Shown in pieces: positions 33,265 through 42,234 of a DNA stretch of 64,000 nucleotides. Numbering within the stretch: the first letter of the stretch is position 1; each line of letters starts with the position of its first letter. The notes under the pieces are model-generated. The model was not told the origin of the DNA. It saw only the letters and a program-made list of their open reading frames with translations, and did not search any database. The stretch spans positions 1 to 64,000 of the forward strand of contig NZ_AKKK01000058.1 in the NCBI RefSeq assembly GCF_000281065.1. The letters are read 5' to 3'. Both the position numbers and the translations under genes were made by a program. This stretch comes from Arthrobacter sp. M2012083. GTDB lineage: Bacteria; Actinomycetota; Actinomycetes; Actinomycetales; Micrococcaceae.

Positions 33265-34641
33265 TCAAGATCCCTCGGGATCTATATTGTAGTTGTGACG
33301 AAAACGGTTCTCAGGGTCGTATTCACGTTTGACTGCCGCAAGACGACAATAAACTTCCGGCTTATAAACTTCGGCGACCATCTCTGCTGTGACCTCTGAG
33401 TTGTTGTTTAGCAGTCCAAACCCAGAAGTCGTCACGCCTGCGCGAAGGAGCGCGGCGTCCAGTTCACGTGCCAACTCGGGGTACTTTTCACTTCCAGGAG
33501 CCGCCCCGCTCCATTCCGCCAGGGCCAGCACGCCCATCGCATCGCGATGTCGAGCGGGCGTCCCCTTGGGGTTTCCGAACGGCATTCCCTCGATCTCCAG
33601 TTTGACGGAGCCTCCGCTTGCGGGTTCACTAACAAACTTGTCAAGATTGCCTGCAATCGCTTCGGCGAAACGAGCGTTCGGCATCGCGATCTCCCGGTCG
33701 ATCCAGAGATTGGACATTCCGTCCTCGAAACTGCCCACCTCGGCGTTAAGAGCCACTACCTCGTCATATGATCGGACGGCGATCGAATCGGACACCGTCC
33801 GACCCAGACTCCGAAGCCGTGCTATGTCCCGTTCAGCGATATCGAGCCCTCCGAGGTGCCCCACGCATACCGTAACGGAAGGTGCCCTGTTTTCGTCCAC
33901 GCCCACGAAAACGCTGGGGTAGATGTGATCCACCATTTCATTGAGCGCATCAAGGAGGGATGTCAGGAGCCCTGCGAGTTCGCTGACCGAGGGGGCCCAG
34001 GTAATGAATCCGGCGAGCATCTTCCTCGGTAGCTCGTAGAGCTGGACCTCGACCTCTGTGACGACACCGAAGTTGGGGCCCGCACCTCTGACCGCCCAGA
34101 ACAATTCCGGGCGTTCATCATCAGAGCAGTAGATAACGTCACCAGTTGCGGTCACCAGAGTCGCTCCCAAGATATTGTCACTGGCGAGACCAAATTTGGG
34201 GGTGAGGAAGCCGACGCCCCCATTGAGCGCTAGTCCACAGAACCCGACCTTAGGATGCATGCCGGTGACTGCCGCTAGACCGAATTTGGCCGCGTCCTTC
34301 ACGAGATCGCCAGCGACTACGCCACCCCCGATCCGCGCGCGACTCCCGGCGGTGTCGATGTGGATGCTGTTCATGAGTCTGAGGTCCAAGACGATGCCAC
34401 CGTCGTTGGTCGCATAGCCATTCGGATTGTGGCCACCGGATCGAACCGCGATCTCCAGGCCGTTGTCACATGCGTAGCGGACGGACTTTGCAACGTCGCC
34501 CGCACTCAGACACCGGGCAATTAGCGACGGCCGCTGCAAATGACGGCCGTCCCAAATACTCGCGATGGCATCAAATCCGCTGTCATCAGGGTAAATAACT
34601 TCACCTTGAATACTAAGGGGGGTGGCTAGTTTTGATGACAC
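33265..34641 (-). CDS. 6hdno: 6-hydroxy-D-nicotine oxidase (covalent FAD)
   Basis: Protein of 458 residues when started at the GTG at 34641 (AAAGGAG upstream; the TTG at 34650 is too close to it). It belongs to the PCMH/VAO flavoprotein family, with the FAD-binding domain at about 35-205. The RSGGHNP motif puts the histidine at residue 71, the one known to carry 8-alpha-(N3-histidyl)-FAD in this enzyme. Also present are GGGV, GMHPKVGFCGLALNGGVGFLTPKFG and a C-terminal berberine-bridge-like end NRFRHNYNIDP. The sequence matches pAO1 6-HDNO closely from memory. It oxidises the R (D) isomer of 6-hydroxynicotine to 6-hydroxy-N-methylmyosmine, which hydrolyses to 6-hydroxypseudooxynicotine. Own promoter with two HdnoR operators. 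Confidence 0.97.
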   Translation of the reverse strand: MSSKLATPLSIQGEVIYPDDSGFDAIASIWDGRHLQRPSLIARCLSAGDVAKSVRYACDNGLEIAVRSGGHNPNGYATNDGGIVLDLRLMNSIHIDTAGSRARIGGGVVAGDLVKDAAKFGLAAVTGMHPKVGFCGLALNGGVGFLTPKFGLASDNILGATLVTATGDVIYCSDDERPELFWAVRGAGPNFGVVTEVEVQLYELPRKMLAGFITWAPSVSELAGLLTSLLDALNEMVDHIYPSVFVGVDENRAPSVTVCVGHLGGLDIAERDIARLRSLGRTVSDSIAVRSYDEVVALNAEVGSFEDGMSNLWIDREIAMPNARFAEAIAGNLDKFVSEPASGGSVKLEIEGMPFGNPKGTPARHRDAMGVLALAEWSGAAPGSEKYPELARELDAALLRAGVTTSGFGLLNNNSEVTAEMVAEVYKPEVYCRLAAVKREYDPENRFRHNYNIDPEGS

Positions 34642-34704
34642 CAATTCCAACTCCTTTGTCTGCTGACAATCAGCATTCTCGTCTTCGAGAGAGTGATCAC
34701 CCTA

Positions 34705-34732
34705 TTGATACATGGACAGGTGTCCATGTCAA
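34705..34732 (-). promoter_or_regulatory. Promoter of the 6-hydroxy-D-nicotine oxidase gene with operator IR1
   Basis: On the minus strand TTGACA (34732-34727) and TATCAA (34710-34705) are 16 bases apart, a near-consensus housekeeping promoter. The spacer is almost entirely the perfect palindrome CATGGACA-GG-TGTCCATG (34711-34728), so a repressor bound there would block polymerase. It corresponds to IR1 of the published HdnoR work (recalled). Confidence 0.88.
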
Positions 34733-34785
34733 TGGGGTTTATTTTTTGCGCGACTAGGGGGGCGGAACACATCGCACTTTGTCCC

Positions 34786-34809
34786 TGACATGGACACTTG
34801 TCCTTGTCA
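34786..34809. promoter_or_regulatory. Second HdnoR operator, IR2
   Basis: TGACATGGACA and TGTCCTTGTCA flank CT, a palindrome with one mismatched pair and the same half-site as IR1 (ATGGACA/TGTCC). It lies about 55 bases upstream of the oxidase -35. A further half-site CATGTCC follows at about 34813. Confidence 0.82.
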
Positions 34810-35193
34810 AGGCCATGTCCAGTCAAAATGATGGAAAAATTTTATCCTGCCGTCTATGGCGATTCCTTGCCCAAAAAAAGAAGATCATGAGTCAGCGGCT
34901 TCCCCTGGTCTTTGGTGGGGGAGCACGACAACTTTACGTCAGCGCTTTTTCGCCGTGTAGCGAATGCTGCGGTTATAGAGGGCAGGCATCCAGTTGAACA
35001 GAAACAGGCAGGGCTGCAAAGGGCGGGCGATCTGCTCGCTGGGCATTCAAGGCCGCGGCGCCTAGGCCGGTCTTCCTTCGGGGTGCTAATGAGTCATGGA
35101 GGACTCCCCGGGAGGATGTGTTGAAGGTGGACGAAAAGGCACTTTCCCAAATCTCGCAGTCGATCACCATCTGCTGTCGAAACCTCAAGTAAG

Positions 35194-36687
35194 GTGGCCA
35201 AACGGCTCCTCGAGCTATTTGAAAGGCGTATTGCATTGCAAGTTTCTTCTTCTGAGAGCCAGCGAGAGGCCGTTGGTCCCCAAACAGGCAGGACGGGGGG
35301 TGATATTGCCAACCCTGGCCTGCAGTTAGGGCATTTAACCGGACGTCAGGTGATGGGCCTTTCTATAGCCTCTTTCGTTCCAGCTGTAGGTCTGGCACAA
35401 GTGCCGGCATACCTTGCCGCTTACTCCGGGCGGTCCTCGTGGCTGGCGATGGCCGCCTCGGTGGTGGCATTCACCCTCATTGGCCTGTTCATTACCATGT
35501 TCGCCCGACGCTTCATTGGAACCGGGTCGCTTTACTCCTACATTCGCCACGCGTTCGGTTCATGGAGCACGCTCGTCATCGCCGCCGCGATGATCCCGGG
35601 CTACATTGTCGCGATCATGTCGCTCATCGTGGGAGTGGGGGTCTTTTTTGGAAGTTTCCTAGTGTCGGTAGGGGTCGCAAACGCGGCGGGACCAGGAATT
35701 CAACTGTTGATCTACGTGGTAGCAACATTGGTAGCTATGACCATTGCATATCGGGGGATTGACCTTTCAGTCCGATCCAGCGTTATTCTCACTGTCATCT
35801 CCTTGCCGGTGATGCTGGTCATCACGATAGCCACCGCGTTCAGCGGAAACGTCGACTTGGCGGGACAGTTCAGCCTCAACGACTTCACGCTCAACAATTT
35901 CCTCCAGGGCCTGGCGATCGGTTCGGCATACTTCATCGGCTTCGAGGGCAGCGCCGCGCTCGGCGCCGAAACCAAAAACCCCAACCGCAACATCCCCCGC
36001 GCGATCATAGTCATTCCCGTCGGCATAGGTCTCTTCTATCTGGCCGGCACGGTGATTCAGGTACCGACCCTTGTTAGTGCAGCCGACAAACTCGCCCTGG
36101 GCATCTCCCCCAACGCAGTACTTGCAGAAGCAGCAGGCGTTGGATTTCTGTCCAACGTCAGCGACCTCGTTCTGGCAGTAGCCATCTTCGCCAGCCTTAT
36201 CGGATTCTTCAACTACGGATCCCGCGTAGTTGTCAGCGCCGCATCCGATGGACTCCTGCCATCTTCACTAGTCAAGGTCAACAAGCTACACAAAAGCCCC
36301 GGCGCTGCCATCGCTTTCATCGGGGTTCCCTCATTGATCGGACCAGCCTTGCTGCTTTGGCTTACTCCAGCGAGCCCATTGGAAATCAACGGCTACATCG
36401 CGACATTGCTCGTTTATTTCTGGGTGATCCCTTACTTCCTCATTTGTATTGGCGGCGCCATTCTACTGAACCGGACCAAGGGCAGTAGATCTTTCATCGT
36501 CAACGTCGGAGCAGCATTAGCCTCAGCAACTGTTTTGTGGCTATACCTCAACGGCATAATAAATCCCGGTCCTGCACCTCTGAACGCACTGCCGTACGTC
36601 ATGATCGGCACGTTCGTGGTCTTTCTCATCGCTTTAGTAGTATCTATCCGTTCCAAAGAGAAGAAACGAGTGCTGGCACAGCGGTAA
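35194..36687 (+). CDS. APC-family amino acid permease-like transporter
   Basis: Protein of about 497 residues. The first 45 residues are polar, then twelve or so hydrophobic segments start at QVMGLSIASFVPAVGLAQVPAYLAAYSG. The APC consensus is seen in YFIGFEGSAALGAETKNPNRNIPRAI near 248-273. The start GTG at 35194 is the first in frame but its ribosome site is weak; an internal start near residue 50 would also give a full transporter. Together with the permease at 31.3 kb it brackets the oxidase gene as in pAO1. Substrate unknown; amino acid, methylaminobutyrate or a nicotine derivative are possibilities. Confidence 0.82.
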   Translation: MAKRLLELFERRIALQVSSSESQREAVGPQTGRTGGDIANPGLQLGHLTGRQVMGLSIASFVPAVGLAQVPAYLAAYSGRSSWLAMAASVVAFTLIGLFITMFARRFIGTGSLYSYIRHAFGSWSTLVIAAAMIPGYIVAIMSLIVGVGVFFGSFLVSVGVANAAGPGIQLLIYVVATLVAMTIAYRGIDLSVRSSVILTVISLPVMLVITIATAFSGNVDLAGQFSLNDFTLNNFLQGLAIGSAYFIGFEGSAALGAETKNPNRNIPRAIIVIPVGIGLFYLAGTVIQVPTLVSAADKLALGISPNAVLAEAAGVGFLSNVSDLVLAVAIFASLIGFFNYGSRVVVSAASDGLLPSSLVKVNKLHKSPGAAIAFIGVPSLIGPALLLWLTPASPLEINGYIATLLVYFWVIPYFLICIGGAILLNRTKGSRSFIVNVGAALASATVLWLYLNGIINPGPAPLNALPYVMIGTFVVFLIALVVSIRSKEKKRVLAQR

Positions 36688-36952
36688 GAAACTTCGGTAA
36701 GGCACCCGCTCTTTCGGCAATGATCGAGGGGACCTGCTCCAAAGTCGAGCGGGTCCCCTCGGTAGATGCATTTTTATGGCTGGTGGACGACCAAAGTTGT
36801 GGCGCAGCAAAAGGGAAAATTCCGAATCCCTTAGCGGGTCTTACGAAACCGACTCCCTTCTGCGCCACTCTTGTTTCGTTTACAGGCCTGCAACTAACCT
36901 TAAGAACCTACTAACCGTTCGTGGTAGAGGTGGATCCTTATGAGGAGGTCGC

Positions 36953-37258
36953 ATGATAACCGTCGTTAGCACTATGCAGCTTGAATCGAACTCAGAGAAA
37001 GAGTGGGACCAACTAATCCGAGAGCGCTTCAGATCAGCCCGGGATAGGGTGGGGTGGATCTCCGGTCAGTTGCTCGCCCCCTCTGACGCACCTAACACTC
37101 GTGTCATCATCGGGACTTGGAAAAGCCGACAGGACTGGGAGGCTTGGCATGAGGATCCTGCCTTTCTCACGTCGCGGAGAAGGCTTGACAAACTACAGCA
37201 TATAGACCATCAGACCGCACTGTACGACGTAATAGAGGGCGCCCAGGCCAGCAACTAG
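36953..37258 (+). CDS. Antibiotic-biosynthesis-monooxygenase (ABM) fold protein
   Basis: Protein of 101 residues, with a strong GAGGAGG ribosome site seven bases from the ATG. It has the ABM/dimeric ferredoxin-like pattern: ITVVSTMQLESNSEKEWDQLIRERF (beta strand, helix), GWISGQLLAPSDAPNTRVIIGTWKSRQDWEAWHEDPAF (strand pair with the typical W...W.....F helix). Members are small monooxygenases acting on quinols or aromatic ketones, or haem-degrading enzymes, but many are of unknown function. Position beside the permease hints at an aromatic or nicotine-derived substrate; no direct evidence. Confidence 0.75.
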   Translation: MITVVSTMQLESNSEKEWDQLIRERFRSARDRVGWISGQLLAPSDAPNTRVIIGTWKSRQDWEAWHEDPAFLTSRRRLDKLQHIDHQTALYDVIEGAQASN

Positions 37259-37579
37259 TTTGGCCAACCAAGACCCCAGCCGTATTTTCCCCTCAAATCG
37301 GGCCGAGCATTGTCGGGCGGGAATCGGTTCAGAAACAGGATTTCGACGTGCCTGTGATCGTTTGGGTTCAAAGAGTCGACAGGGGGCTAACCATAGGCCA
37401 CTTTGCGCGTACCGAGACTGCAATATATCTGAGTTCGCGCTTGTCCTAAAGAAGCTAAAAGCCTGCCGCAACACCCTGCGCACTCGTCCGACGTGTCACG
37501 ACGACCGACGTCTACCGCCGCGAGGCGCTCAGTCATACCCTCCGGCTGTGCCTGCCGAACCCCGACGGGTTTCGGGTCA
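37259..37579. other. Intergenic between the ABM and LacI genes
   Basis: About 320 bases at the convergent ends of the ABM gene (+) and the LacI gene (-). No gene or clear terminator seen. Confidence 0.4.
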
Positions 37580-38650
37580 TTACGTTGTGCCGTCAGGTTT
37601 TGCTAATCTCTCGGGCTCGTCAGTTGATGATCGTCGGACGAGTTCCGTGACGAACTCGTAGCGGCGGATATCGACGTGTTCGCCTTGAATTTTACGCAGT
37701 AGTAACTCAACCGCGTAGCAACCCATCTCTTCGTAGGGCTGCCGGATTGTGGTTAATTGCGGATCGACCAGGATGGCGGCGCGCTCATCGTCAAAACCTA
37801 CGATCGATACGTCTTCTGGCACTTTCAACCCGTGGGCACGAAGGGTCCGTAGGGCGGCACCCGCCATAGAGTCTGCAGCGCAGAACATGGCGTCGATTCT
37901 GACGCCTGTCGAAAGTTCGGCTTCCAGTTCCCTCCAGTGCTTTCGTGTTTCGTTGAAGGGATCAGTGCAGTCGATAATCAGCGATTCGTCGAAGGCAATT
38001 CCGGCCGAATCCAGGGCGTCCCGGTAACCCAGGGTGCGGTGGTCAATGAACAGCCCGTCACCCCAGTTGTCCGTCTCCACTCCGATGTTTGGTCGCAGCA
38101 GCGCGATCGACCGTCTGCCAAGAGAAATCAGATGCTCGACCGCAAGTCGGGCACCCTCCCGGTTCTGTGCAGAAATCGTCGGAAACCGGACAGTGCGACT
38201 TGTATCATCAATTGCGATAGCAGGTAGTGCGATGCGGTCACATGCTTCGCACACGCCATCTTGATCCGGCACCCCGATTACGATTACGCCGTCGGTGGGT
38301 ACGTTGGCAAGTGCCTCGACAATCGCGGCGGCTCCACCTTTAGTGCCGGCGACGGGATGGGCCATGAGGTAGTAGCCCACTTCGGCGGCGGCTTTGAATG
38401 CAGCACGAACGACCGGCTCCCACCATCCCCACCCTGCATCGGGCACGATGACACTTATCGCCCGGTACTCGCCGGTGCGGAGCGCGCGCGCTGTGGCGGA
38501 AGGACGATAACCAAGACTCCGCGCCACTGCCCGTACGCGCTGGCGTGTCGCCTCGCTGACATCCGGATGGTCCCCGAGGGCCCTGGACACGGTGGCTACC
38601 CCGACCTCTGCCGCACGTGAGACGTCAGCCAATGTGACTTTACGAGGCAT
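37580..38650 (-). CDS. LacI-family transcriptional regulator
   Basis: Protein of 356 residues. The N-terminal helix-turn-helix is VTLADVSRAAEVGVATVSRALGDHPDVSEATRQRV (about 4-38), followed by the hinge helix SATARALRTG and a periplasmic-binding-protein-like sensor domain (ISVIVPDAGWGWWEP; GVIVIGVPDQDG; VSIVGFDDERAAILVDPQLTTIRQPYEEMG). It is divergent from the MFS-GH3 pair and probably represses them until a sugar binds. Three 12-bp repeats in the gap are good operator candidates. Confidence 0.9.
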   Translation of the reverse strand: MPRKVTLADVSRAAEVGVATVSRALGDHPDVSEATRQRVRAVARSLGYRPSATARALRTGEYRAISVIVPDAGWGWWEPVVRAAFKAAAEVGYYLMAHPVAGTKGGAAAIVEALANVPTDGVIVIGVPDQDGVCEACDRIALPAIAIDDTSRTVRFPTISAQNREGARLAVEHLISLGRRSIALLRPNIGVETDNWGDGLFIDHRTLGYRDALDSAGIAFDESLIIDCTDPFNETRKHWRELEAELSTGVRIDAMFCAADSMAGAALRTLRAHGLKVPEDVSIVGFDDERAAILVDPQLTTIRQPYEEMGCYAVELLLRKIQGEHVDIRRYEFVTELVRRSSTDEPERLAKPDGTT

Positions 38651-38717
38651 GTACTCCCGATCTTAAAACCTATGGTGCAAGGATCGCTGCAAACGACCCT
38701 TTCTAGTCTATCGGGAG

Positions 38718-38753
38718 CGTTTCCGGTAACGTTTCCGGTATCGTTTCCGATCA
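38718..38753. promoter_or_regulatory. Triple 12-bp repeat, candidate LacI operators
   Basis: CGTTTCCGGTAA, CGTTTCCGGTAT and CGTTTCCGATCA follow each other without a gap between the divergent regulator and transporter genes. Each junction recreates a GGwAmCGTTTCC-like LacI half-site arrangement. A helical-phase period of 12 bases is unusual for a LacI operator. Confidence 0.65.
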
Positions 38754-38783
38754 AGCCACTACTCTCAATGTTGAGGCTTATTC

Positions 38784-40058
38784 ATGTCAGGACCAGTTAG
38801 CGCTACCGAAACGGGGGCTACTACGAGCGCACCGCAGCGCGTCAGCCCCATCTTCATAGCAATCTACGTACTCGCGCTGTTCGGCATCTGGATGTCGATT
38901 AATTTGCCCGCCTCCGTCACCCTCGCATTGCGTATCGACGAGCTCGACCCTGAAGGCAAAGCGACGAGCTATTCGATGGCTGCCGGCATTGGCACGTTGA
39001 CCGCTTTGCTCGCAAACCCCCTTTTCGGACGACTCAGCGACCGGACCCGAAGCAGGTTTGGCCGTAGACGACCCTGGATAGTTGTGGGGCTCAGCGGCAC
39101 CATTGCCGGGGCCGGTGTCATCGGATTCAGCAACTCAATGCCGCTGCTGCTGCTCGGATGGATCATGATGCAGGCGTTCGTAAACGCCGCCATTGCTGCC
39201 TCCCTGGCCATCGTCGCTGACCGCATTCCCGAGAAACAGCAGGGTTTTGTTGGAGCGCTTTCGGGTATGGCCGCTTCTGCGGCGATACTCGTCGGCGTCT
39301 TTTTCGTGCAGTGGTTCCCGTCAAATGTGCTGGCCCAGTTCGGTTTGCCGGTTGCGGTCGCAGTGGTGTTCTGCGGGCTGCTGCTCGTACTGTTGCGCGA
39401 CGACAAGCCAGCAAGGGGGGACATCAGTCCTTTCGGCTTCCGCGAGTTTCTGGGAAGCTTCTACGTGAATCCGCGGAAGTCCCCTGACTTCAGCGCCTTT
39501 CTCGTAGCAATGTTCCTCGTTACGTGCGCCTGGGGCGTTGTTTCGACATACACTGTCTATCTCCTGCAGGACCGGATTGCAGTGCCGGAAGAGGAACTGC
39601 CGAGTGTCATCACCTTGGCCTACGTCATCCCCGGCATCCTCGCGGTGATCTTCGCGCCGATAGCAGGCTGGCTCAATGACCGCACGGGCCGCCGGAAGTT
39701 GGTCCTGGCGGCGACGGCTGTGCTTATGGCAGCCGGGACCATCCAAATCGCGTTCGCGGAAGGCATCGTGCCTTTCCTAATCGGTGTTTGCATCGTGAGC
39801 GGCATCGCCGGCGGAATGCTCTATGGCGGCTACATCGGTCTGGCCGTAGCCACCATGAATGACCCCAACACAGCGGCGCGTGACCTCGGTGTCACCAACA
39901 TCGCCTTCACGTTGCCCTTCTCGGTCATGCCCTTTATCGCGCCGCTGCTGTTACGTGTCGGCGGGGGAGCTCCAAACTACCCCCTGCTACTCTCCGTGGG
40001 CGCTGCTCTGACGTTGCTCGGCATTGTGCCCCTCTTCTTCATACGCTCGACCCGCTGA
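38784..40058 (+). CDS. MFS transporter, probably for a glycoside
   Basis: Protein of 424 residues with about twelve membrane segments. The loop 2-3 motif is NPLFGRLSDRTRSRFGRRRPWIVVG (about 72-96), whose RSRFGRRRPW form is typical of the MFS/GPH sugar-cation symporter type. Adjacent to a GH3 gene and a LacI regulator, so most likely it takes up the glycoside that the GH3 enzyme cleaves. Confidence 0.85.
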   Translation: MSGPVSATETGATTSAPQRVSPIFIAIYVLALFGIWMSINLPASVTLALRIDELDPEGKATSYSMAAGIGTLTALLANPLFGRLSDRTRSRFGRRRPWIVVGLSGTIAGAGVIGFSNSMPLLLLGWIMMQAFVNAAIAASLAIVADRIPEKQQGFVGALSGMAASAAILVGVFFVQWFPSNVLAQFGLPVAVAVVFCGLLLVLLRDDKPARGDISPFGFREFLGSFYVNPRKSPDFSAFLVAMFLVTCAWGVVSTYTVYLLQDRIAVPEEELPSVITLAYVIPGILAVIFAPIAGWLNDRTGRRKLVLAATAVLMAAGTIQIAFAEGIVPFLIGVCIVSGIAGGMLYGGYIGLAVATMNDPNTAARDLGVTNIAFTLPFSVMPFIAPLLLRVGGGAPNYPLLLSVGAALTLLGIVPLFFIRSTR

Positions 40059-40069
40059 TCGGAGCCGTT

Positions 40070-41821
40070 GTGAATGATTATCGTGACCCATCCCTGCCCG
40101 TAGAACGCCGGGCAGAAGACCTGCTCAGCCGCATGACAGTCGCTGAAAAAGCGGCCTTGATGTTTCACCCATCAACCACGCCAGGTGATGGTGGCCTACT
40201 CGCTGCTGCGGAACTTTACGTTGGCAACATCGGCATCACCCACTTCAATGTGCTCGCCGGCGAAGACAGTCTCTCCGTTGCGGAATGGCACAATACTCTA
40301 CAGGAGATTGCCGAGGGAACCCGGCTAGCTATCCCAGTCACCCTCTCGACAGACCCCCGGCATGGCTTCCGTAGTAATCCGTTTACCGGGCAGGCGCTAG
40401 GAAGTCTTTCGCGCTGGCCGGAGACCACCGGAATCGCCGCGACTGGAGAACTTACCACCGTCCGCAGTTACGCCGACACTATGCGCCAAGAATTGCTGGC
40501 CATGGGAATCCGCGTCTTCCTCGGGCCTATGGCAGATATTTTCAGTGAACCACGGTGGTCACGCGGTTCGGGGACTTTTGGCGAGAACCCCGAACGCGTC
40601 TCCGAGCTCACCGCAGCGTTCATTGAGGCCTTGCGGGGAGGGCCCCATCTGGGCCCGCAGTCGGTGGCTGCCGTCGTGAAACACTTCCCGGGTGCAGGCC
40701 CTCAGCTCAAAGGGGACGACGCCCACGATCCGCGATATCCGGAACAGGTGTACCCCGGGGGAATGCAGGACCTGCATCTGGCCCCGTTCCGGCGCGCATT
40801 TGCGGCAGGGGCATCGCAGGTTATGACGTACTACGGGAAGCCGATGGGAACATCCTGGGAAGAAGTCGGCTTTGCATTCAATGCCCCTGTTGTACAGAAC
40901 ATCCTGCGAAAGGAACTAGGTTTCGACGGCGTCGTTCTAACAGACTGGAATTTACTTGAGGCAGAGCAGATCGGCGGGCTGTCGTTCGGTCCAAATGGCT
41001 GGGGACTTGAGCATCTCGACCCGAAGGAACGCGCTGCCATCGCAATAGACGTCGGCGTGGACCAGTTTGGTGGCGACCGCAACCCAGCCCTTATCGAGGA
41101 GCTCATCGACTCCGGCCGCATAACGGAAGAACGCATCGACCAATCAGTGCTGCGGCTCCTGCGTGAGAGATTTCGGCTGGGAGCCTTCGAACACCGGCGT
41201 GTGGATCTGGAAAGGACCCTGGAAGTGTGTGGTTCGCCAGTCTTCGTCGAGAGAGGAGTTGTAGCTCAAAAAGATTCGCTGGTGCTGCTCACTGCAGACG
41301 AGGCCTTACTGCCCATTAGGCACGGAAGCCGTGTGTATCTTGACGGGTTGTCAGCCCAAAATGTAGGCAACGAGCTAATTGTCGTTGACAATGACGTGGA
41401 CGCTGAGGCCATTGTGGTGAGGCTTGACGCGCCCTTCGAACCCGGTCGCGGCTCGCTCGGCGACTTCTTCCATGGCGGGACCCTCGAATTTTCCCAGGAG
41501 ACGGTGGAGCGCATTGACGCGTATGCCAAAAAAGCCCCGGTCTACCTCGCGGTATACCTGGAACGCCCGGCAGTGCTCACCCAATTTATCGGCGTTGCGT
41601 CAGCCATTATCGGTGAGTTTGGCTGTAGCGACGAGGTTTTGCTGGATGCACTTACTGGACGTACCGCGTTCAGGGGAAGCCTTCCTTTTGACCTTCCGTC
41701 GTCCATGGCCGATATCGAGGCCTCACGGGAAGATGTGCCGTTCGACATGGCGGTTCCGCTCTTCCGCGCCGGCTTTGGACTGAAGCTAAATGCGGGCCTA
41801 ACCCCCACGTCACTCAGTTAG
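40070..41821 (+). CDS. Glycoside hydrolase family 3 protein (second copy in window)
   Basis: Protein of 583 residues, GTG start 11 bases after the MFS stop. The GH3 barrel has KHFPGAGPQ (about 203-211) and the nucleophile aspartate in FDGVVLTDWNLL near 287. The C-terminal sandwich is shorter and lacks the fibronectin-like domain of the enzyme at 23 kb, and the two are clearly different subgroups. Probably a cytoplasmic beta-glucosidase or beta-xylosidase of the transport unit. No signal peptide. Confidence 0.88.
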   Translation: MNDYRDPSLPVERRAEDLLSRMTVAEKAALMFHPSTTPGDGGLLAAAELYVGNIGITHFNVLAGEDSLSVAEWHNTLQEIAEGTRLAIPVTLSTDPRHGFRSNPFTGQALGSLSRWPETTGIAATGELTTVRSYADTMRQELLAMGIRVFLGPMADIFSEPRWSRGSGTFGENPERVSELTAAFIEALRGGPHLGPQSVAAVVKHFPGAGPQLKGDDAHDPRYPEQVYPGGMQDLHLAPFRRAFAAGASQVMTYYGKPMGTSWEEVGFAFNAPVVQNILRKELGFDGVVLTDWNLLEAEQIGGLSFGPNGWGLEHLDPKERAAIAIDVGVDQFGGDRNPALIEELIDSGRITEERIDQSVLRLLRERFRLGAFEHRRVDLERTLEVCGSPVFVERGVVAQKDSLVLLTADEALLPIRHGSRVYLDGLSAQNVGNELIVVDNDVDAEAIVVRLDAPFEPGRGSLGDFFHGGTLEFSQETVERIDAYAKKAPVYLAVYLERPAVLTQFIGVASAIIGEFGCSDEVLLDALTGRTAFRGSLPFDLPSSMADIEASREDVPFDMAVPLFRAGFGLKLNAGLTPTSLS

Positions 41822-41934
41822 CCTCTCCCAACCCGTCTAATGCCCGCTAGGCGTTGACGGCAGCACGGCCCTCGCGAAAGGAATCACGCAAGTTTGATTA
41901 CCCGCCGACCTCACAACGACAAGAAGGATCTACC

Positions 41935-42234
41935 ATGCCGGAGGCCACGAACAACGGTCTTTACCTTCAAAGCAGGGCTTCTGATCCGAGAAGGCAGGAT
42001 GCCCCAACTGTCCGGAACGAAGATTCAAGGTCTCCAGGAATGCTTGAGGTAACGGTAACCGAGGGTGCCGAAAAGGGGCGAGCAGTTGATGCCGCCATCA
42101 ATCTGGTGGCTCAGGCCGCACAACGCAACGACATGGGGATCTTGGTCACTGATCTTGGAATGGGTCAGTACGTAGTAAGGGCACATCCAGCAGTCCCCGT
42201 TGACCTCGTGCGCCATCAGGGATGTGGGGCGTGA
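41935..42234 (+). CDS. Hypothetical 99-residue protein
   Basis: From the ATG at 41935, with AAGGAT seven bases upstream. Polar first half, then GAEKGRAVDAAINLVAQAAQRNDMGILVTDLGMGQYVVRAHPAVPVDLVRHQGCGA. The compact helix-strand pattern resembles small actinobacterial proteins of unknown function. No family named. It follows the GH3 gene by 113 bases and may have its own promoter. Confidence 0.6.
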   Translation: MPEATNNGLYLQSRASDPRRQDAPTVRNEDSRSPGMLEVTVTEGAEKGRAVDAAINLVAQAAQRNDMGILVTDLGMGQYVVRAHPAVPVDLVRHQGCGA

